From: Mytilinidion resinicola | Lineage: Eukaryota > Ascomycota > Dothideomycetes > Mytilinidiales > Mytilinidiaceae | DNA length: 64,000 nucleotides | NCBI RefSeq assembly: GCF_010093595.1 | Contig: NW_022985450.1 | Span: 850,253-914,252 of the forward strand | Reading direction: 5' to 3' | Shown here: in pieces, positions 24,344-35,872 of the stretch | Layout of the letters: each line of letters begins with the position of its first letter | Position numbering within the stretch: position 1 is the first letter of the stretch | Translations under genes and position numbers: made by a program | Notes under the pieces: generated by a model | What the model was told of the DNA's origin: nothing | Seen by the model: only the letters and a program-made list of their open reading frames with translations | Databases searched by the model: none

Positions 24344-25728
24344 TATTCGGGACGGGACTTGAGAAGAGGAGCCTGATGAGGGTCGTGAGGCTGCGAGCTC
24401 GAAAAACCGTGCTCGAAAGGGTTCGCTTTGTGTACATCACGACGGTTGAATCTGACACTTTCCGCCTTTTCTTCACGCTAGATGACAGCTTTACAGCATT
24501 GAAGGAGATTTGTACATTACGACCGGAGCCTACGGAGGAACCTTCGACGCATAAAGACTTGCCCCATTTACAGCAGGTTCTACGGGACTATCGCGAAGAA
24601 ATTTCGTTCAGGCACGCGGGGTATGAAAAAGGTGGCACAGTCAGCAGCTCAACACTGTCTGGGGTGGCCTAGAGAGCTATCAGGCTTGCCAAAGCTAGTC
24701 TTTCATGAATAACAATAGCATACTAGAGGAACTTAAGCGGTGCTAAACAAGCGTACACAAGCATAGAAACAGCTGGAGTGTGTATATACCTCGCGGAATT
24801 ATGGACTGCCACTTTCTATTAACACTGATTGACCATGCTGTCTCAGAGGTACACCTGTCTACCACTGCTTGAAGTGCTTTAACGAGTTTCCGCATAGCCT
24901 AGAGCAAAGAGTTTCTATCCCGTTTAGATTTCTGAAAATGTATTGAAGCACCCTAAGCAGTAGCATACACGCGCACACACCCGTGTAGAGTGCCACCTTT
25001 TTCATGCCCCGCGTGTCAGGGTAGCTCTCGCAAATAGTCCGATATCATGACGCCTTAGACAAGCTCTTGAATTTCATGCATTGACGCGTACTCAGCTTGC
25101 GCGTGTGGATGCGACGTTTTCGCTGCTGCCTGCGGGGAGCAGAAGTTCACATCCAACTTCATCGTTCTTAAGATGCAACCAAGTCAAGATTCGTAAGCCT
25201 CAAATACTTGGAGAGTTCCCATAGGTCAAGAGCGATACCAAGAGATGCTGACGCGACACTGCAAGAAGATCATGAAAGATTGAAGGGATTGGAGGATAGG
25301 ATTCGGGAAGCCTAGCCGCGATAGGGAGGTGGTGAGAGCGAGAACGTCGAAGATGTTGAACCGAGTACACCTCTGCTCTGGACAGAAGAGCCTTCTGGGG
25401 CCACTGGTAGTTTCGTATAAGGCAACATCTCGAAGACGAAGTTGATGAACATCGTGCAGCTGAGATGGAAGTTCAACACCACGCATGCCGTCTGACGGCT
25501 GGGATGCTTGGCAGACGGGGGTGTTGGCTGCATGCTGGAACTCCGGATGGCTATCCCGAACTCCTTCATGGCCAACCAGCCCCCGAAACATAAGGCGTGC
25601 GAGTACTTGCAGCCGCACGTCGCCAGCATGTCACCGAGTCCACGTCGTCTGCCACGACGCCTCTTTCTTTTGTGAATTGATGTACAATCGTGGTACCCCT
25701 CGGTACTCCGCAACCCATCTCGTCCGTC
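24344..25728. other. Intergenic carrying a TIR element
   Basis: Contains the 24611-25017 element. The open frames 24376-24672 (plus) and 25226-25713 (minus) lack domains; the former runs into the element. No convincing gene was seen. Confidence 0.5.
24611..25017. mobile_element. MITE-like element, second copy of the intronic family
   Basis: Bounded by a 28-bp inverted repeat (GGCACGCGGGGTATGAAAAA at 24611; complement ending 25017). An inner inverted pair (24846-24988, CACCTGTCTACCACTGCTTG) matches the pair at 22047-22177. The TF intron carries the same outer motif near 22005 and 22208. Non-coding. Confidence 0.7.
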
Positions 25729-27515
25729 ATGGCTTCATCGCGCGAACGTGACAGCTTCGACGACAGCTCTCCCACCACGCCACTCCTCCCACGATCGCCG
25801 ACTTCACCCTCTTTCTCTGCCCCAAAGCACCAGAAGCCATGGATCCTCGTCGCCGTAATTGGCGCCCTCGCTATCTTCATCGTGGACCTTGGGAACTTCT
25901 TGCTGAATCCCGCGCGAACTCGCCTCTACGAGTCCTCCATCTGCCTTCGATTCTACCAAGATACCGATCCGAGTCAAATCCGTAATGGGACTATACAAGA
26001 GCGATTGTGTAAGATAAATGAGGTGCAGGACACCGTGGCGATGGTGTTTGGATGGCAGGATCTGTTCGACGCGATACCCGGCATACTTCTTGCGGTCCCG
26101 TATGGCGCATTAGCAGACAAATATGGGAGGAAGTGGATACTTGTTCTTGGATTTCTGGGATTGGAATTATCTATGCTGTGGATAATGCTCATTTGTGAGT
26201 ACCGTGCGCATACTCGTCTGATCTGTGAGCTTATGCATCACTAGGCTACCTAGACCTCCAATTGAAGCTCACCTGGTTCTCCTCTATCTTCTTGATGATT
26301 GGCGGAGGGTCTACAGTAGCCATTGCAACGGTCTTCACCATGTTGTCTGATGTGGTCCCCCCGGAAAGACGGTATGCTGGCCTCATTTACGAACGAGTTC
26401 AGATCTGACTATTGCAGGACAACTATCTTTTTCTACGTTGGAGCCACATTACTGGTTTCTGAAGTCATTGCTCCAGCAATAGGCTTTTGGCTCATGAAGT
26501 ATGGGGATTGGTTGACTTTCTGCGTAGGCGCAGCTATATCAGGACTTGCAGTTGTTCTCGCCTGCTTTCTTCCAGAGACTCTACACAGTAGGGACCAACC
26601 AGAGCTTCCCGATGACAGACTGGAGGATGAGGTGGATGACCTGGCCGAAAGAACCTCTATGTCCTCGGGTAAAGGCCATGGCCATGGTTTCAAGGACCAG
26701 ATTCATCGCCTTAGAGAGACTTTGCACTTCTTGAAGAAAGATCTCAGCCTCACACTGGTCGTCTTTACCTTCCTCGTCAATCGCTTAGCACGGCAATCCC
26801 AAGATCTCGTGATCCGGTATGCTTCAAAGCGGTATGGGTGGACTATACGACAGGTTTGTCAAACTCCTTCCATCATTCCCCTCGCCATCTAATATGTATG
26901 GAAACAGGCTTCGTTACTGAATTCCCTTCGCGCGAGCTTCAATTTGTTGACTTTGGTCGTTCTTCTTCCTGGTATCAGCATGCTGCTACTCAAATGGATA
27001 AAGTTGGCTCCGCAGCGGGGTGATCTGTGGATATCGCGTGGCAGCATCGCGTTTACTGTACTTTCTTTCTTGATCATGGGCTTCTCCTTCACTCCAGCCA
27101 TCTTAATCTGGGGTTAGTCTCTCCCTCGCAATCCCTCATGATGTCTTTACTGATCTTCTCAGGCTTAATCTTCTATACCTTCGGATCCGGCTTCAGCATG
27201 GCCATGCGATCCATCGCTGTTTTCATGGTCGGCGGACAGGCGAGCAAAGACATAGGCCGTCTCTTCGCCGTTGTCGCCATCCTTGAAAGCTGTGGCTTGC
27301 TCATCTCTGGTCCTCTCATCGCCCAATTCTTCAGGTGGGGAATGAAGCTTGGGAATGCCTGGTTGGGGATGCCCTTCCTCCTTTCAGCAGCCCTGTTCCT
27401 GCCTGTCTTGGTCATTACGTACTGTATCTCTTTGCGCGATATATCCGCTGTGCCTCATGCCGTTCACGGCGATCAAGCTGATGCAAATCTGCCGCCGTAT
27501 ACTGATGAGGAGTGA
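25729..27515 (+). CDS. Major facilitator superfamily transporter
   Basis: Five exons: 25729-26194, 26245-26371, 26418-26853, 26908-27112, 27163-27515; 528 aa; four GT-AG introns of 46-54 bp. The start at 25729 (MASSRERDSFDD) is preferred to an in-frame ATG at 25690. After an acidic/Pro-rich N-tail, 12 spans are predicted. The loop after span 2 has the MFS signature GALADKYGRKW; a central loop (about 245-290) is acidic with a GHGHG stretch. The layout, with LLNPARTRLYES in the first extracellular loop, resembles fungal MFS carriers distantly related to proton-coupled folate-type transporters. Substrate unknown; no obvious partner gene. Confidence 0.88.
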
Positions 27516-28165
27516 CCATCTTAGCGAGCGTTACTATCTCAAGTGTTCCTGTTGCTCCAATTTGGACGTCCCCTATAGTCATATTTCAAATTTCACGATC
27601 TCCTTTAGTTTGACATCATGGGACAGATACATTATACCGGAGTTCATGGAGGCAAGCGCTGTTTTGAATATCTGGCCACTCGAAGCCGTCATTTCATTGC
27701 GTCCCAGCATCATAGAGAATGTCTAGAGTAGAAACATAGAGGGAGTCATATGAGTCCATTGAACCAAAGTTTTCATCTTGTATCCTTCAATTTCGGCTAA
27801 TTGCAGACAGCGAAGCACTCCGGCAACTGCAAACTGCGAAGCTCGCTCCTAATGACTCACGAATTGCAATCGTACCCTCGTACCCCGAGGTAATCCCCCT
27901 GGTTGCCTAGAAACCACTAGCGAACCAATCAATTCACTCGGAGCTCGGACTGCGTCGGCGACCGCGGACCCCGGGTCTTGGCAGCACTCGATACATAAAC
28001 AAGCATCACCACAACTAACGATTTCTCTCACATCCAGTCAAACTCAAACCCAATCAAATTGATAGCACACCTCCATCAAACGAGACGCCCCTCAAAAGCC
28101 CAACAACGGAAGGTCCTCGATTCGAGTCCCCTAGCTCCTATTACCCCCCTAACAACGAACCTAAA
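27516..28165. other. Intergenic
   Basis: 3' flank of the MFS gene and promoter of the small membrane protein. A GATTCGAGTCC B-box-like motif at about 28118 is not part of a foldable tRNA. Nothing else was seen. Confidence 0.5.
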
Positions 28166-28597
28166 ATGCCATCTCTCCGCACCTCCCTCCGCGCCACCAG
28201 CCTCTTCTTCGGCCCCATCTTCATTGCCTTCGGCGTAAACGCCATGCTACGCTCGCGCCACTCCCTCGCTTTTTTTCCATTCCCGGACCCTGCTACTTCC
28301 ACGAGCCCCGCATCCCAGGACTTCATCGAGCTCCTCGACGCCCTCCTAGTCATCTACGGCGCCCGCGACATCTTCATGGGCATCGCCATCCTCGCTGCCG
28401 CGACTTTTGGAGACAGGGAGGGGAGAGCGCTGGGCTGGATTATGGCGGCTGCGGGCGCGGTGGCGGGGGTGGATGGGTGGGTTGTTAGGGGGTTTGAGGC
28501 CGCGGGTGGGAATGGGGGAGCTAGGGGAGGCGAGTGGGGACATTGGGGATATGCGCCGGTTTTGGGGGTGGTTGGGGGCGTTTTGGTTGGGTTGTGA
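28166..28597 (+). CDS. Small integral membrane protein (DUF4267-like)
   Basis: Single exon, 143 aa, with four hydrophobic segments (about residues 7-27, 55-80, 88-108 and 125-143). The motif GARDIFMGIAILAAATFGDR and the overall size fit the fungal DUF4267 family of four-span proteins, whose function is unknown. The loop before the last span is Gly-rich. The start is the first ATG, and TCTCCGC codons follow typical usage. Confidence 0.75.
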   Translation: MPSLRTSLRATSLFFGPIFIAFGVNAMLRSRHSLAFFPFPDPATSTSPASQDFIELLDALLVIYGARDIFMGIAILAAATFGDREGRALGWIMAAAGAVAGVDGWVVRGFEAAGGNGGARGGEWGHWGYAPVLGVVGGVLVGL

Positions 28598-29157
28598 GAG
28601 GGGTGGGAAGTGGAAGGTGTGAACTGGACGGAGGAATAGGGGGAGGGGATCAACGATCCAAAATTACGTGTCAGGCTATTGTGGAATTGGGGCTAGGTGA
28701 AGGGAGAGGTTTTGGAGGGTGAGGGATGGGCGGGCGGTCCTGTCTACGTAGGTTCGAACATCATCGCTATACATCGGTCTAACAAATAAGTAGGCAAATC
28801 TTGCCTCACCGAAGGGACCGTGATGTTCGATGAATGGTAATCTTGTCTACTTTGATAAGCTCAGATGTTTGTGTTCTGTTTCGGTCAGTGCCACCTGTGA
28901 GAGCCGAATAGGCATGCGAAATATCACTCCGACACAGCGGTATCTGGTAGTCTGAAATCCGCCAGGACGTTTCAGACACTGTCTCGAGTTGGATGCATCA
29001 AACACGTAATGAAGATGTACAAAGTCTTATTTTAGAGCTTTGGAAGAAGACGGTGCGAGAGAGGGTTGCCTCACAGCCTTCATATCTTTGATGCTAAAGA
29101 CATGTGCCATTTCTAGTGCCTTTGCGTCTTCCATCCGACGACATCAAGTTCTCCCTT
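28598..29157. other. Intergenic
   Basis: 3' flanks of converging genes; no gene or repeat recognised. Confidence 0.45.
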
Positions 29158-30078
29158 CTAAGAACCAATGCCAGCCGTATGATACGCCCCGTCATAATGC
29201 ATCTTCACCGTAACCGTCCTACAAACGAACGTCTTCATCCTCCGTCTTCTAAAGCCCTCCTCCAACCACTCCGCCGTCGCTATCGCCCTTCCTTTCAGCA
29301 TCGCTCTTATCTGCGGGTCCGAAGGGTATATCGCAAAGCACTCCAGTACCACCAACTCCAAATTCTCACACTCCAGAAGCCCGCCTAATTGCTTCTCCCC
29401 GATCAAGTTCTCACCCTGGTTCGGAAACGTAGACCCTGCTGGTCTAGACGGAAGCAAACATAGCTCCAGCGGAATCGTTAACTCTACAGTCCGGAGACCC
29501 GCACATTGCAGCATGAGACTGAGCTGCGATTTCCAGAACCCATTGAAGATATAGCTGAAGTTGAGGTGGCGCACGGCTGCGAAGCCTTCGTAGTCTGGGA
29601 AGCTCTCGAGCCATTTCGTGAAAGGAATGCGGCCGCAGCTCGTGATATGGAACTTTGCGAGAGGGAGGAAGAGAGGGAAGGCCTCGCTCTGTATCTGGCG
29701 GTTTGCGCGGCAGATAGCGGGGATGAAGGTAGGCGAGAGGGCGGAAATGGGTTGGGTACGGAAGGCCCAGATGTCTGCTAAGATGTGCCCCTCGTTGGGT
29801 ATCACGGCGTATGCCCATATCATATTTCTGAGCTCGGGAGGCAGGGCGAGGAGGGGAGACTAGATGGAGGATGTTTTATTAGTATTCTACATTGCTAACG
29901 CGGTTGCAAGTAATAGGTTTCTCAATACCTGAATCACTTCAGATCCTTCGGGCTGCTTAGACCTGCCGGCCTTTTTCGCAGCGCGCTTCGATGGCACAAT
30001 AGTGGAGTAAGCGCGCAAGAGAAAGCGGAAGAAACGCCGTGGATTGATAAACGGTCGTGAGAATTTGCTAATCGGCAT
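29158..30078 (-). CDS. 2EXR-family (F-box-like) protein
   Basis: Two exons: 30078-29929 and 29859-29158; 69-bp intron in phase 0; 283 aa. The intron sits just before the family motif, here LLALPPELRNMIWAYAV, which resembles an F-box/2EXR start (LPxELRxxIW). Family members keep a basic N-terminal tail, then ICRANRQIQSEAFPLFL, a W-L-x-S-F segment, an AVRHLNFSY strand, and a final helical 'GFRRRRMKT' block. They are abundant in Dothideomycetes and have no known biochemical role. This is the best preserved member at the left side of the repeat-rich region. Confidence 0.8.
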
Positions 30079-30794
30079 TTTGCTCTTAAGTGATTGCTAG
30101 CTTGACTGTCACGTAATAGGAGAGCGGTAGCGCTGTACGTGTTGTACTTAATGAAAATAATAATGATGTAGAGGAGATAGAGAAGTCTGGAGGAAGGCGA
30201 GGCTACAAACAAGAGGTGTCGTGCGCCTGCCGTGGCCCTCACCGCTCCTCCCTGACAAGACTCTTTCTCTGACTACAGTGCCTGGGCAAAAGGTTGGGCA
30301 CACTTGCGCACCACCGTTGGAGGCACTCCGGCGCAATATGAATGTTTCGATAAGATGTAAAGTCCCTGAGAACTAAAACTAGACACGTTCCACACGTTGA
30401 CAGTGGGCCTACTTGCCACTGTTTGTGACGCTTCCGCACCTCAACATAAATCGGGACGAGATGAGAAAGACGGTATGCCCAAACTTGTGTCCTAGTACTG
30501 TAGCTTATAAGCTTAGAAGCACATGTATAGCACTACCTAGGTGACATATTCTGCTCACTCGACACTATTATCAAGAGTAGGCAGTCAACTCGGTCGCCCG
30601 TTAGTCAAAATGGCGCTCAATTTCTGCGGTGCAGAACTTTAAATCAGCCTGCGCTGCATCCAACAAGGGCAGATGAGTGTGTAGACTTGTGGCAAGGCAT
30701 TGTACTTGGTATCGGTTGGTACGGCATAGAGGCTGGGAGTAACCAAGGACTGTATTGGGATACTAGGTTTGGCTCGATTGATGCCCCGTCATTC
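30079..30794. other. Intergenic with family B repeat
   Basis: Promoter side of the 2EXR gene and the 30279-30490 repeat. The region is AT-richer than neighbouring genes. Confidence 0.5.
30279..30490. repeat. Dispersed MITE-like repeat, family B, copy 2
   Basis: Collinear with 16111-16326 (212 vs 216 bp). Shared landmarks: GTGCC start, CGCACCACCGTT, GACGCTTC, and a CCCAAACTT end. A fragment at about 6892 shares the left 55 bp. Confidence 0.6.
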
Positions 30795-31399
30795 TCAGTA
30801 ATAGAACTCATCCAGTTCCTGACTGTGGTAGTCCTCCATGGTGCTCACATATCTGGTGGAACTTATGTCCTCGACGGAAACTTTCATCCCCTGCTCGGTA
30901 AACCCTCGCTCTAGGCCATGCTTGAGCCCCCTCATGAGCTCCCCTGCCCTAGGAGGCGCAACGTCTTCTGATGTCTTATCCTCATAAATATCGTAGGGAC
31001 CTCCAATAAGGTAGCTGAGCTTCACATGCTCTAGGCTTTTGCAGTCGAAAAGCACGTTAGCGGCAACCCCCGGATGATATTCTCGAAGTATGAGTCCTCT
31101 AACGTCTCTTCATGTCCTAGCCACCAACCCAGCCGTAATGCAAACTGAATGCTGCGGATTTTTGGGCAGCGCGCAATCAATTCGCAATCAGCATATGTGG
31201 ACGCCCGTCCATTGGCCTCCGCAATGGTCTCGAGTTCCCCAAACATGCCGGCCAGCATAATGTTACGCACAGCATCGAATCCTTCGTTGCCCGGGAAAGA
31301 CAGGAGCCATTTGGCAACGTAGCTTGCAAAGCAGTCGACTTCTAAAACATTCTTCCTGATAAAATAGGTCGAAGTCTCGATACGCAGCTGTTTGTTCAC
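30795..31399 (-). pseudogene. 2EXR-family pseudogene, frameshifted
   Basis: Two overlapping frames together make the C-terminal two-thirds of a 2EXR protein. The upstream part (VNKQLRIETSTYFI, EGFDAVRNIMLAG) runs 31399-31031. The downstream part (LFDCKSLEHVKLSYL, GLKHGLERGFTEQGMKV) occupies 30795 to about 31065 in another frame. The break is near a run of five G at about 31068-31072; an insertion of 1 or loss of 2 bases would rejoin them. The N-terminal LPxELR part is absent, and the frame ends next to a possible LTR at 31419. Comparable segments occur in the 32530 pseudogene, which supports the alignment. Confidence 0.65.
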
Positions 31400-31418
31400 G
31401 AAGCAGATGGGAGGTAGG

Positions 31419-31775
31419 TGTTACAACCCGTAACACGGACGATTCGATTATTATGGTATTCGAGGAAGCAAGTAAGCAGATTAGATTGGTAACCCGCAAT
31501 CTGTATACGGGACCCAGGGGCACGAGGGTACAGCGCCTTGGCGTGCTGGACTCCCTGGCTAGCTACAAGGTCACGGGACAAAGAGGTCACGTGGGGACTC
31601 GACAGGACTCAGACAAGAAAGAACAAGGGGTCACGTGAAGACTTATAGGAATTTAAGCGAGGCAGGATGAGGTTTTATATAAGAACTTATTACGAATTAA
31701 ATAGGAAGACTAAGTATATAGATTTCTTAGGAGTTATTTTTTATATTTAAGTATAGAAATTGCTAATATCCAGCA
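31419..31775. mobile_element. Possible solo LTR
   Basis: Starts TGTTACAACCCGTAACAC, as many fungal Ty3-type LTRs do, and ends CA; contains TTTATATAAG. No matching 5-bp target duplication or primer-binding site was found, so this is tentative. It abuts the truncated 2EXR pseudogene. Confidence 0.35.
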
Positions 31776-31786
31776 TTTAGTGTCAC

Positions 31787-31969
31787 CTTCTCAGCCTACT
31801 CCGCGAACTCCGTGAGATGATATACGATTACGTCGAAGGACTCCAGTGCCACGATCCAGTCAGCGGATTAGATCCTTCGACCCTGGAATCTTTCGTCTTG
31901 TCCGCAGTGTTTGGGTCGGCATTCGGAATCGCAGTCATGTCACCCTGTACCTGTTGCCGTTCAGTGTGA
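31787..31969 (+). pseudogene. Fragment of a 2EXR-type N-terminus
   Basis: The plus strand reads LLSLLRELREMIYDYVEG, the conserved opening block of this family, then LQCHDPVSGLDPSTLES and a stop 60 codons in. It follows a CATTTAG acceptor-like site. Nothing downstream completes the protein. Confidence 0.5.
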
Positions 31970-32529
31970 AAATCAATGACGAAGTACAGCAGATTCTGAG
32001 ATACCTTGCTGGGTTCTTCTTCTTCAATCTTATCTGCGGTATGTGGGTCGGCGTCAGATGGAGTAACGGTGCCGCCGTGGGCCTGTCGCGTCATTGCATC
32101 TGCTGTTGAGTCGATTTCAAGCTTTGCGATGGCAACTTTGTATTGAAGATTCCGAGCGGCGTATCACTCGACGTTGGAGGTGATCCCGGTAGCCTGTCGA
32201 GCTTTGGCATGTTGGCGTCGCCTTTGGGTGGCCTTTCTGGTGTATCTGGTGTCAGTTTTTGGTGTGTAGGTGGAAGGGTTCTTGAAGAACCTCTGGGGCG
32301 GTAGCATTTGGTCACGTGGGGTGCTCTTTTGATACTGGTTCCTCATGGCTGTCGTCCCCCAGCTCACGGTAGAAGGCAAGAAACATCTGTGCATAGAGGC
32401 CGGTGCAAACCAGCTCAGGGATGGTAATGTATTGACCTTTACTGATCGCCATCTCACTCCCATATTCTCAAAGCACGAGTCCTTCGGCTACTCGTTCCGT
32501 GATTCACCGCCTGTCGAAACACCAAATCT
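31970..32529. other. Intergenic relic DNA
   Basis: A roughly 45-bp segment at 32032-32078 repeats 31899-31947 in degenerate form (TGGGTCGGC... core). Open frames are short. No gene was seen. Confidence 0.4.
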
Positions 32530-33195
32530 CTAACCATATTCGACACAGATGGAGATCTCGACGCAAGCCTTCATTCCACGTTCATTGAATCCTCGCTCCA
32601 GACATCCCTTCAATCCCGCAACTATCTCCTCTGCAGGAGGCATGTCCGGCGTTTCAGACATGCTCGACCCTGCCAGATGAGCGGACCGGTACCGGCATTC
32701 CAACTGTATGTGATCCAGTCTCTTGCACTCGAACAGCTTGCTCAGCTGCAGTTCCTCAAATACCTCCTCCAGCGGCCTGCCTACATGACGAACCCATAGC
32801 AGGAATGGCATGTTGATGGTGCGAATTTTGGGGAGGCGAGCAACGAAGTCGAGGTCCTCTTAAATACTGTCTTCGTGCTTCCAGATAATGCCTCCGATAC
32901 GAATATGACGCACTGCGGCGAATCCTTCATCGCCCAAGTATTCGATCCAATCCATGAAAGCGAATGTGCAGTGGACATGGAAGAAAGTTGAGCGGATGCA
33001 GTATGCCGAGACTTCGATCCGCAGTTGCTTGTTTACGTTGCAGACTCGAGGGAGGAAGTTAGGCTGGATGCGTCCAAAGAAGAAGTCCTGGTCATCGATG
33101 TATTCGTAATCGCTATAGGCTCTCTTTGGGCGCAGCTCGACAGTGTAAAAGAATATGTTGTCGCGAATTTCTCGAGGTAGACTGTGGAGAAGAAA
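32530..33195 (-). pseudogene. 2EXR-family gene with one nonsense codon
   Basis: From 33195 to 32530 a single frame reads a full 2EXR core: LLHSLPREIRDNIFFYTVEL, VCNVNKQLRIEVSAYCI, GDEGFAAVRHIRIGG, LFECKRLDHIQLE, GLKGCLERGFNERGMKA. Its only break is an internal TAA at 32860-32862 (EDSI-stop-EDLDF). An acceptor-like TATAG precedes 33195, matching the intron position in the 29158 gene; the upstream exon was not identified. The stop is one C-to-T change from CAA in a CpA context, as produced by repeat-induced point mutation. It may instead be a recent point mutation or a sequence error. Confidence 0.7.
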
Positions 33196-33776
33196 CTATA
33201 TGTAATATTTTAGTACTAGTGAGGAGATGTAACATTGTTTTGAAGGGCTTCAAGGCGAGTCACGTGATCGTATCCACGTGTGACATGGAAGTAGGTAACA
33301 AGAAAATAGCCAGCAAGAGGATGGAAAGAGGCCTTCAGGCTTGATTTTTAGATAATTTTCCAACCGTAAGTGCGCGAGTTGCCCTCTATGGCGTAAAGAG
33401 GTATGCGTAACACTCGTGGGCTCAAACGAGGGGGAGCCAGATATTACGGGACAAGGTAGTTACAAAGCATTGCAGAATAGTTACAGGCCCCGAAATCCTT
33501 CCGGTCCGAAGACGTTGTGCCGACTCACTCCTTGTGTACCACCTGAGTGCTCAAGTTGTCTGAACCCCACCCCCTCAACAGGAGATCTTCTCGCGTCATG
33601 TGAGGGGAATGGTGTCTTCGGTTAAAACAGCCGTGACGGGGTCTGCCAACGAAGTTAGTCCGATCAACTATTTATCTACCGGCAACCAGATGACACCTTT
33701 TAGCTTTCAGTACCGGACCCCGTTTTGCTTCCAACACCCTCTGTTTCCCCCATAATATTGATCTCTCTCCGCCAGC
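33196..33776. other. Intergenic
   Basis: Upstream of the 2EXR pseudogene and of the 33777 gene. No features beyond CACGTG motifs near 33260 and 33275. Confidence 0.4.
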
Positions 33777-34649
33777 ATGGCCCCCAAATTCTATGTAGTA
33801 GCACGCGTCGAATCGAGGGAAGGGGCGCTACCCATTGTATGTAGGATTCCTGTATTGTTTCTTAACCATGATGCGAGATAATGAGTCCACTGAGCACGTC
33901 AGGTCACGATCAGGATATTGCTAACGAGCTGAAAGTGGAGAGATCGGATCACGTCACTAGTGGACGTCTCCGCTAGCGAACGCTTGGGAGACTCTTACTA
34001 TTGGGGCCACTCCCTTGGTCCAGACACCGATACGATAATCGGCCTGGAGGGATATACACATCCTGTGGGATTTTTCATGGGTCATTTCGAGACGGACGTT
34101 TTCAAAGCACAAACAAAACTGATAGACGGCGACGAACTTCTCAAGACCCAACAGGGATTGGATAGTCCCGACTACGATCTGCATCACTACGACCTCGAGG
34201 GCGGCTGGCTCAAGCGAGCCGACGACCCTGAGAAAGACTCGAAAACTAGCCATGTATCAGTCTACCATTTTTGGACCGCAGAGGAATCACAGCGCCCCGA
34301 ATTGTTGAAGAAATTGGTCGCATTCGCTGATGGTCTGAAGGGGACCCAGGGCCCCAGTGGGCCTGTGCAGAGCGCTGCAGTTCTCAAAGAAATCAGGCAC
34401 CCCACTATGGCTACATTTTGGCTACGGTACGTGATACTCATAATGGGCCTCATCCATGATGTTTGCCTTTGACGGAGCTGACTCAAATTCGTCATTAGAA
34501 CAAAGAATACGGATGCGTACAACGACTTCAAGTCCTCTGCCCCCTTTACGAAGTTTCTTGAGGATGTCAAAAAGATCACTGCAAATACGAAAGTGCTTGA
34601 ATCACAGGCATTCAATGGACATCTGGAGCTCAAACCTCCCCAGATCTGA
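33777..34649 (+). pseudogene. Unrecognised small protein gene with an apparent 2-nt deletion
   Basis: Exons 33777-33840, 33903-34426, 34499-34649 (introns of 62 and 72 bp). Exon 1 reads MAPKFYVVARVESREGAL. Exon 2 first reads HDQDIANELKVERSDHVTS, then must change frame at about 33959-33962 to continue VDVSASERLGDSYYWGHSLG through to HFWTAEESQRPELLKKLVAFADGL. Exon 3 ends FNGHLELKPPQI. Adding two bases at the junction makes all exons join in phase (about 246 aa). Two similar halves with aromatic strands hint at a dimeric alpha/beta-barrel fold, but I do not recognise the family. Either a genuine frameshift or a sequencing error. Confidence 0.5.
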
Positions 34650-35872
34650 TCCTCTTCTATTTCCTTTTCCATTGCGTTGTTGTAGGCAAAATTGTCGGGT
34701 GCAAGTAATGTAGAACCCCTGAGAATGCATACACCCTGCAAGACTGATTCGCTGAGCCACGGTCTCTTGAATTTGAAGTCTGATCTAGGTGATGAATGAT
34801 CGTACCCCGCTGAACTCCATAGATCGTGGAAGGTCACTGAGGGCAATAGGATCGTGAAACAGTCTGCGCTGAAGCTAGTATGTTTTTTTTGACAGTTATA
34901 TCAAACCGCCTTGCATTTTAACACAGAGCGATTCTTAGAATTGCCCCACACGCGACAAGGACACTTGAGCTTCTTCTAACTTCAACTGAGGAACGTCGCT
35001 TGGAGCCCTGTCGATCTCCGGCCATTGCTTCCGATCCTGTTCTAGTTCCCCATGCAACGGTACATCACTTCACAGGTTACTTCCATATGGGTTGGAATCA
35101 TGATGACAAGAACGGGGGTCGAGAGTGCCGAGAGGAGGAAACTGGATTGGAGGTTAGAGGTTGGAGGTTGGAGGTTGCAGCAAAGGGAAGCTGAATACCA
35201 TACAGGGGAAGTGTGCCGATAATTGGGCCCCGGGCTGACCCAAAGGCTAGGGAACGCAATCAAGCTCAGGAGCTACCAATGGCAGAGGTCTCGCGCTAAC
35301 TTTTAAAGATGTCCTGGTGTAGTGGTGAACGCTTCCCCGAGCAAGCCGTTAGGAAGTGTATCGTTGATGGAATGAGGCCGTTAATCTCCCACCCCTAAAC
35401 TCTATTTAACGCAAGCATATCTGGGCGAGGACCTACTTTCCTCGGAGTCGGTCGGAAGACTGGCCTAATCACAGTCGTACTTCGAGACGACATCGCTGAC
35501 GTGGAGTACCAGGCGCGAGCCAAGTATCTTTTCGGTGCCGAGAGTGTTCCCAGTCGAGTTATCAAGCAGCTCGATCTTACGACGTTCACGAAGCCGAGCC
35601 CAGGTTCCGTATTCAATGTTCTCGTCAAAGCGCATATGTCACATTTGGTCGAGTACAGCCGAGGAAATGTTCAATTTGGAGCATCCGAACTTCGGTTGGA
35701 TTGGTATCGTGGGATGGTGAAAGTATGGCAGAGGGAATGTGAATATGGACCAGGCTGATCAAACGGTCAGCGAATCAAGCGTCCTCGAGAACATAGGCAA
35801 TTTAATTTGTAGCGAACTCCATCTCACTAGAGGCCTTGTTCAAGGCTATACCTCATTAGTTGAGTTATCCTT

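Noticed and set aside
24376..24672. 98-codon frame after the Zn2Cys6 gene
   Set aside because: Runs into the repeat element at 24611 and shows no motif.
28105..28140. B-box-like GATTCGAGTCC
   Set aside because: No matching A-box or acceptor stem; flanking bases do not fold as a tRNA.
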